The notes below the pieces were generated by a model. It made no database searches, had not been told where the DNA came from, and saw only the letters and a list, made by a program, of their open reading frames with translations. Made by a program: the position numbers and the translations under genes. Shown here piece by piece: positions 27,675 to 32,477 of a stretch of 32,477 nucleotides of DNA. The first letter of the stretch is position 1; each line of letters opens with the position of its first letter. The DNA is from Alphaproteobacteria bacterium (GTDB lineage Bacteria; Pseudomonadota; Alphaproteobacteria; Rhizobiales; Beijerinckiaceae), in NCBI GenBank assembly GCA_029979185.1, contig JAPOIA010000002.1:12460-44936 (forward strand), written 5' to 3'.

Positions 27675-28721
27675 ATGGCTGAGGAGGTTCTGGTTTCCCA
27701 CGAAGCGCTGAAGACATTGGTGACAGACATGTTCGCCGCGGCCGGGATGACGCTGGATCATGCGAAAATGGTTGCCGATGTCCTGTGCTGGGCGGAATTT
27801 CGCGGCGTCGAATCGCATGGTTTCGAGCGTATTCCGCGCTATCTCGACCTGCTTGCCAACGGCCAGATGAACGCCAGGGCAGACATCAAGGTGCGGGATG
27901 TGGCCGGTGCGGCGTTCGCCATCGAGGCCGGCAAGGCGTCCGGCCTCGTCGCCATGACCATCGCCGCCGATGAGGCGGAACAGCGCGCCCGCGAATTCGG
28001 CGTCGCCATGGGCCTCGTCAACCGCACGACCCATACGGGCGCTATCGGATATTTCGCCGACCGTGCGGCACGGCGCGGGTTTGCCGCCATCGTCATGGCC
28101 GCCGGCATGCCGCTGATGGCCTATCCGGGGACGAAGGTGCCGAGCATTTCCACTTCGCCGCTTGCGATCGGGGTGCCGGGCGGCCCGTCCGGCGCCATGG
28201 TGCTGGACATGTCGACCGCGATTGCCTCCAACGGGCGGCTCAAGAAGGCGATAGCGGACAAGCAACCGATCCCGGAAGGCTGGGCGCTGGACGAGGACGG
28301 CAATCCGGTCACCGACCCGGCGAAGGCGAGTGTTTCCATGCCGGTGGGCGGGGCCAAGGGGGCGGGGCTTTCGATGATGATCGAAATCCTGTCCAGCGTG
28401 CTGGGCGCTTCCCCGATCACTTCGGTGCAGGCGCCGGTCGGGGCCAAGCGCACCCATACAGCCAACGGGCTGATCATCATGATCGACATTTCCCGCTTCC
28501 GCGATGTGACGGACTTTACCTGCGACGTGGTCGATCTGGTGTCCGTTCTGAAATCGCTGCCGCGGTTTGCCGATGCCGAGCCGGTTCGCATGCCGGGCGA
28601 GCGCGGCGCCGCCGACTACGCCACGCGGATGGAAAAGGGCACGCCGCTGAATGCCCGCCTGCGCGGGGCGCTGGCGGCGCGGGCCGAAAAACTGGGTGTG
28701 AAGGTTCCCGCGGGGTTCTGA
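27675..28721 (+). CDS. Ldh family (malate/L-lactate dehydrogenase-type) oxidoreductase
   Basis: 348 aa from the ATG after GGAGG; GVESHGFERIPRYLDLL, NRTTHTGAIGYFADRAARRGF, PVGGAKGAGLSMMIEILSSVL. Confidence 0.93.
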   Translation: MAEEVLVSHEALKTLVTDMFAAAGMTLDHAKMVADVLCWAEFRGVESHGFERIPRYLDLLANGQMNARADIKVRDVAGAAFAIEAGKASGLVAMTIAADEAEQRAREFGVAMGLVNRTTHTGAIGYFADRAARRGFAAIVMAAGMPLMAYPGTKVPSISTSPLAIGVPGGPSGAMVLDMSTAIASNGRLKKAIADKQPIPEGWALDEDGNPVTDPAKASVSMPVGGAKGAGLSMMIEILSSVLGASPITSVQAPVGAKRTHTANGLIIMIDISRFRDVTDFTCDVVDLVSVLKSLPRFADAEPVRMPGERGAADYATRMEKGTPLNARLRGALAARAEKLGVKVPAGF

Positions 28722-28816
28722 AGCGCTGATCCCCGTTACGCCGGGCGCATTCCCCTTCTTCCGAAAACCCTGTAGTCTGTTTCCCGTCAGAACCAATTTG
28801 GTCAGAGGGGAAATCC

Positions 28817-29827
28817 ATGGAGACTATCACCGCCGCGCGGCTGGCTGCCGCTGCGCTTCTTTCGCTTGTACCGCTTTCGGCCTCCGCCGATCCGGTCGCA
28901 GATTTCTACAAGGGCAAGACGATCACCCTGCTGGTCGGCTCCAGCGCCGGGGGCAGCTATGCGCTTTACGGCCGGGCGCTGGCCGAGCATATGCCCAGGC
29001 ACATTCCCGGCAAGCCGACGATGATCGCGAAGTTCACCGGCGGGCAGGGCGGCGGGCTCGATGTCGCCAATTCCATGTCGAACACCGTGCGGCCCGACGG
29101 CCTGACCATCGGCATGACGCAGCAGACCATCGTGCTGCACCAGGTGCTGATGCCGAAATACGCCAAATACGATGCGCGCAAATGGTACTGGCTCGGCAAT
29201 GTTTCGCCGATCCGCAACATGATGATGGTGTCGGACAAGTCGAAGGCGCAGACCATCGAGGACACGAAAAAGTTCGAGGTGATCGTCGGCGCCACCGGAC
29301 CCAGTTCGCCGACGGCGATCCTGCCGAAGACATTGAACAAGCACTTCGGCTCGAAGTTCAAGATCGTCTACGGTTACAAGGGCATCGGCGGGCTCAAGCT
29401 GGCGCTGCGGCGCGGTGAGATCGAGGGCTACGGCGGTTCCTGGGTGGCCGTGGTCACGCAGCTGGGGCCGGAACTGAAGGCCGGCAAGGTCAAGGCGCTG
29501 GCCTTCGCCTCGCGGACGCGGGAGCCGACCAACCCCAAGGTGCCGACCCTTGTTGAGGTAATGCCGGACGACAAGTCGAAGAAGGTGGCCAATTTCCTCG
29601 CCGCCGAATCCGACTATGGCCGCAGCCTGTTCCTGTCCCCCGGCGTGCCGGCAGCGCGGGCAGCTGCGCTGCGCAAGGCCTTCGAGGACACGATGAAGGA
29701 TCCGGCGTTCCTCGCCATGGCGAAGAAACTGCGCATACCGGTGGAGCCGACAACCGGCGATTCTCTCGCCGCCCTGACCGCCGAGCTGATCGCGACGCCG
29801 AAGGAAATCGTCGATCTGGCGAAATAG
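28817..29827 (+). CDS. Bug-family tripartite tricarboxylate transporter substrate-binding protein
   Basis: 336 aa; signal peptide (AARLAAAALLSLVPLSASA|DP), DFYKGKTITLLVGSSAGGSYALYGRALAEHMPRHIPGKPTMI. Confidence 0.85.
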   Translation: METITAARLAAAALLSLVPLSASADPVADFYKGKTITLLVGSSAGGSYALYGRALAEHMPRHIPGKPTMIAKFTGGQGGGLDVANSMSNTVRPDGLTIGMTQQTIVLHQVLMPKYAKYDARKWYWLGNVSPIRNMMMVSDKSKAQTIEDTKKFEVIVGATGPSSPTAILPKTLNKHFGSKFKIVYGYKGIGGLKLALRRGEIEGYGGSWVAVVTQLGPELKAGKVKALAFASRTREPTNPKVPTLVEVMPDDKSKKVANFLAAESDYGRSLFLSPGVPAARAAALRKAFEDTMKDPAFLAMAKKLRIPVEPTTGDSLAALTAELIATPKEIVDLAK

Positions 29828-29849
29828 CCGTCATGCCGGCACAAGATGG

Positions 29850-29880
29850 CGGGTCCGGCAGTGTTGCCGGGCCCGTTTTT
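29850..29880 (+). terminator. rho-independent terminator after the Bug gene
   Basis: CGGGTCCGGCA-GTGT-TGCCGGGCCCG stem (one T:G wobble) followed by TTTTT. Confidence 0.85.
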
Positions 29881-29982
29881 GCGGACAAAGCCGTTTCCGT
29901 CCGCCAAAAAAATGCTGTATGGAAACGGCGGCATTTTACGGGCCCGCGGAGCAACCGCAGGCATATCATCCGGGAGGACAGC

Positions 29983-30867
29983 ATGCAGGAAGAAGTCACG
30001 TTTAAATCCGGCGACCTGAATATCAAGGGCACGGTCACCATTCCGGACGACTACAAGGCCGGCGAGAAGCGTCCCGCCTTTCTCATCCTGCACGGTTTCG
30101 GCTCCAACCGCACGGCGGGCAATGTGGTGCTGCAGTCGAAGTTCCTGTCCGATCTGGGCTACGTCACCCTCGGTTTCGACATGCGCGGCTGCGGCGAAAG
30201 CGATGGCAAGCGCGCCAACCTCATTTGTCTCGAACAGGTCGAGGATACCCGTGCCGCCATGACCTATATGCAGTCGCGGCCGGAGGTCGATGCAGACCGG
30301 CTCGGTCTGCTCGGTTCCAGTTTCGGCGCTGCTGTTGCCGTCTATACGGGCGGAGTGGATGCGCGCGCCAGGGCCGTCATTTCATCCGGCGGCTGGGGCG
30401 ATGGCGAACGCAAGTTCCGCGGCCAGCATCCCGGCGAGGAAAACTGGAAGAAGTTCACAGACATGCTGGCGCGGGGCAAGAAGCACCGCGAGGAAACCGG
30501 CGAATCGCTGATGGTCGACCGCTACGACATCGTGCCGATTCCGCAGCATCTGCGGCACAATCTGGCGCAGAAGTCGATCGAGCAGTTCACCGCCGAGACG
30601 GCGCAGAGCATGTACGATTTCCGCGCTGATGACGTGGTTGGCAATATCGCGCCGAACGCGCTGCTGCTGCTGCATTCGTCCATCGATTCGGTAACGCCGA
30701 CCGAGCAGTCCGTCGAAATGTTCAAGCGCGCCGGCAAGCCGACGGACCTGCACCTGTTCGCCGAAACCGATCACTTCATGTTCGCCGAGGACAACACCCG
30801 CGTGCGCACGGTGGTGAAGGACTGGCTCGACATGTATTTTCCGGCGAAGGCGAAGACGCCGGCCTGA
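29983..30867 (+). CDS. alpha/beta hydrolase
   Basis: 294 aa; LILHGFGSNRTAGN oxyanion region, nucleophile elbow GLLGSSFGAAVA, acid LHSSIDSVTP, His AETDHFMF. GGGAGGA RBS. Confidence 0.92.
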   Translation: MQEEVTFKSGDLNIKGTVTIPDDYKAGEKRPAFLILHGFGSNRTAGNVVLQSKFLSDLGYVTLGFDMRGCGESDGKRANLICLEQVEDTRAAMTYMQSRPEVDADRLGLLGSSFGAAVAVYTGGVDARARAVISSGGWGDGERKFRGQHPGEENWKKFTDMLARGKKHREETGESLMVDRYDIVPIPQHLRHNLAQKSIEQFTAETAQSMYDFRADDVVGNIAPNALLLLHSSIDSVTPTEQSVEMFKRAGKPTDLHLFAETDHFMFAEDNTRVRTVVKDWLDMYFPAKAKTPA

Positions 30868-30917
30868 GGCTTTCAGGCTGGTATTCTTTTTCAACATGCC
30901 TCTGATGGAAACTGCAA

Positions 30918-30941
30918 CAGCCCGGCGCTAGGGCCGGGCTG
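30918..30941. terminator. hairpin between convergent alpha/beta hydrolase and TadG-like genes
   Basis: CAGCCCGGC-GCTAGG-GCCGGGCTG, 9 bp perfect stem; poor T tract. Confidence 0.65.
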
Positions 30942-30960
30942 ATCTTTCGATGCCGCCTGT

Positions 30961-32364
30961 TCATTTTGACAGTCGTATCGGACCCGAGACGCTGGCAACG
31001 ACCGTCTTGGCGATCTGGTCGTATACAGCTATCAGCTCGTTGCCGTTGGATGCCCGGATGGCCTTTGACGGGGTGGAGGCGCAGCCCTGGAACAGGTTCA
31101 TTGCGTCGGCATTGTTGCTGTCGACCAGGAAGCCCACCGTATAGATGACGATGCCGGCCGCCTTCATGTTGGCGCATAGTTGCGCCGCCTGGAAATTCAT
31201 GTTGCCGACGCTACCCTGATAATAGACGTTGAAATCGAAGTCGGACATGAGGATGGCGACCTTCACTGTCTTGTTGTCGGCCGGGTTTGGCGTAGCCGTG
31301 CCGGTCCAGACACTGCTCCAGTTTGGGGACAGGAGATACCAGGACCAGCCGATACCGATATGACTGGCGGTTGCGCCGTCGCTGGTGAAACTGTTGATCG
31401 CGGTCTTGAGTGCAGATTTGTCAGATGACAGAGGTAATATCGGGCTGTCGGGGCGGTTGTTGGAGGCATCGCGTTCGTAGTTGGCGATGAAGGACGTCGG
31501 AGACATCGCCGATCCATGCATGGCATAGTAGCTCGGGAAGCTGGCGGTGCTGGGCGCATCGTCGGTCAGCGAGGATGCTCCGTCACGCCCCAAAACGCTG
31601 GACCAGGTGTATGTCGTGCACCGCCGCCGCGAGCAACTCGATGTGGTGGGGGCTGCCGAACCGTTGACGGTCTGGAAGTAGGCGCCAACATTGACGCCCG
31701 ATGCGAAGGGCGCAAGCGCTACACGGGAGGTGAACTTGCTCTGGTCTGCCTGCACAACCGTGTCGACGAGATTCTTTGCCGCGGTCTGCAGGGCCTGCAA
31801 CTTGGTCAGTCCGTAAGTGCCTGAGTTCTGGTCCATCAATATGGTGGTATCGAGCATCATCGACACCTCGAGATTCTTCCCGAGGCCGCCATCCGACTTG
31901 ATACTGGCTGTTGCCTTGTTCTTCAGAGTAAAGCTCTGGTTCGACGGAGACATGAGGCCGATCAGCGGCGTGCTGACATTCGCCGTGGCCACGAGGTCGA
32001 CCGCGCGGTTCACGGTATCGACTTTCGAGTTGGTGGCGTCGAGGGTCGCGCCGGTGTTTACCGCGGTTGCTGCGAATACGTTCTGCGCCACCGCCATAGC
32101 CTTGGTCGTGTCGGACGTTGCCTTGTATTCGATTGCGGCTGCCAGCGCCGCCGCGTCCAGGGCGCCCTGCAGGTTGGTGCGGGCCAGATATACCCGCCCC
32201 ATGTCTACCGACATACCCAGCCCCGCTGTAACGGGCACAAGGCCTACGGCGAACACAACCGCCGTCGCGCCGCGCCTGTCGGGAATGAAGCCTGCAAACT
32301 GTCTGCCGAAGCTGGCTAAACAGCTTGTTGCGATAGTCGTGAGTGAAGCACTGGTATTGCGCAT
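30961..32364 (-). CDS. TadE/TadG-like pilus assembly protein with vWA-like domain
   Basis: 467 aa; RRGATAVVFAVGLVPVTAGLGMSVDMGRVYLARTNLQGALDAAALAAA; vWA-like LEVSMMLDTTILMDQ...VKVAILMSDFDFN...IVIYTVGFLVD. Confidence 0.85.
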   Translation of the reverse strand: MRNTSASLTTIATSCLASFGRQFAGFIPDRRGATAVVFAVGLVPVTAGLGMSVDMGRVYLARTNLQGALDAAALAAAIEYKATSDTTKAMAVAQNVFAATAVNTGATLDATNSKVDTVNRAVDLVATANVSTPLIGLMSPSNQSFTLKNKATASIKSDGGLGKNLEVSMMLDTTILMDQNSGTYGLTKLQALQTAAKNLVDTVVQADQSKFTSRVALAPFASGVNVGAYFQTVNGSAAPTTSSCSRRRCTTYTWSSVLGRDGASSLTDDAPSTASFPSYYAMHGSAMSPTSFIANYERDASNNRPDSPILPLSSDKSALKTAINSFTSDGATASHIGIGWSWYLLSPNWSSVWTGTATPNPADNKTVKVAILMSDFDFNVYYQGSVGNMNFQAAQLCANMKAAGIVIYTVGFLVDSNNADAMNLFQGCASTPSKAIRASNGNELIAVYDQIAKTVVASVSGPIRLSK

Positions 32365-32399
32365 GTCTATGCGGCCCCCTTGGTTGCGATCGAACGGAT

Positions 32400-32427
32400 T
32401 GTGAAAATACTTCCGGTATTTTTCACA
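32400..32427. promoter_or_regulatory. inverted repeat upstream of the tadG-like gene
   Basis: TGTGAAAATAC-TTCCG-GTATTTTTCACA, ~11 bp arms with one bulged base, 35 bp upstream of the start codon. Confidence 0.5.
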
Positions 32428-32477
32428 TCATGGTTCTTGCGAACTGGAGGCTACATAGTGGAAGGTAATGCCGTTAG

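Noticed and set aside
26874-28721. 615-aa ORF seemingly fusing extra sequence to the Ldh-family enzyme
   Set aside because: Upstream part overlaps DUF442 in another frame and is Arg/Gly-rich noise; the GGAGG-ATG at 27675 is the credible start.
1-32477. Search for CRISPR arrays, tRNA/rRNA, IS elements, toxin-antitoxin or phage-defence modules
   Set aside because: No repeat-spacer structure, recognisable RNA gene, transposase or defence-family protein was seen by eye; a tool-based scan (tRNAscan, CRISPR finder, HMM search) would be needed to exclude them fully.

Overview
GC-rich, alphaproteobacterial-looking chromosomal window dominated by catabolic gene clusters. No rRNA, tRNA, CRISPR, phage or transposase was recognised. 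Layout from left to right: (i) a sigma-54 activator truncated by the window edge. (ii) An MFS transporter plus a 4,5-dihydroxyphthalate-decarboxylase/periplasmic-binding-fold protein, divergent from an amidohydrolase. (iii) A tight ~7.4 kb minus-strand operon: M24-fold protein, E1-alpha, E1-beta, aldehyde dehydrogenase, E2 and a beta-hydroxyacid dehydrogenase. It ends at a strong bidirectional hairpin. It diverges, across a perfect TGCAATCGATTGCA palindrome, from a LacI regulator, a second M24-fold protein and a cysteine hydrolase. (iv) DUF2254, DUF3297 and a small membrane protein. (v) An LLM flavin oxidoreductase and a GH3 beta-glucosidase. (vi) A lower meta-cleavage operon (hydratase, oxalocrotonate-type decarboxylase, acylating acetaldehyde dehydrogenase, HOA aldolase). 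(vii) PhyH, DUF442, Ldh-family dehydrogenase, an orphan Bug binding protein, an alpha/beta hydrolase and a TadG-like vWA protein. Most notable observations: two unrelated catabolic enzymes with histone-H1-like Lys/Ala/Pro N-terminal tails; two M24 'pita-bread' proteins with degenerate metal sites flanking one LacI switch; and a possibly undescribed LacI-controlled pathway combining an amidohydrolase, creatinase-like proteins, a cysteine hydrolase and a 2-oxoacid dehydrogenase. All family calls come from reading the translations; no database search was run.
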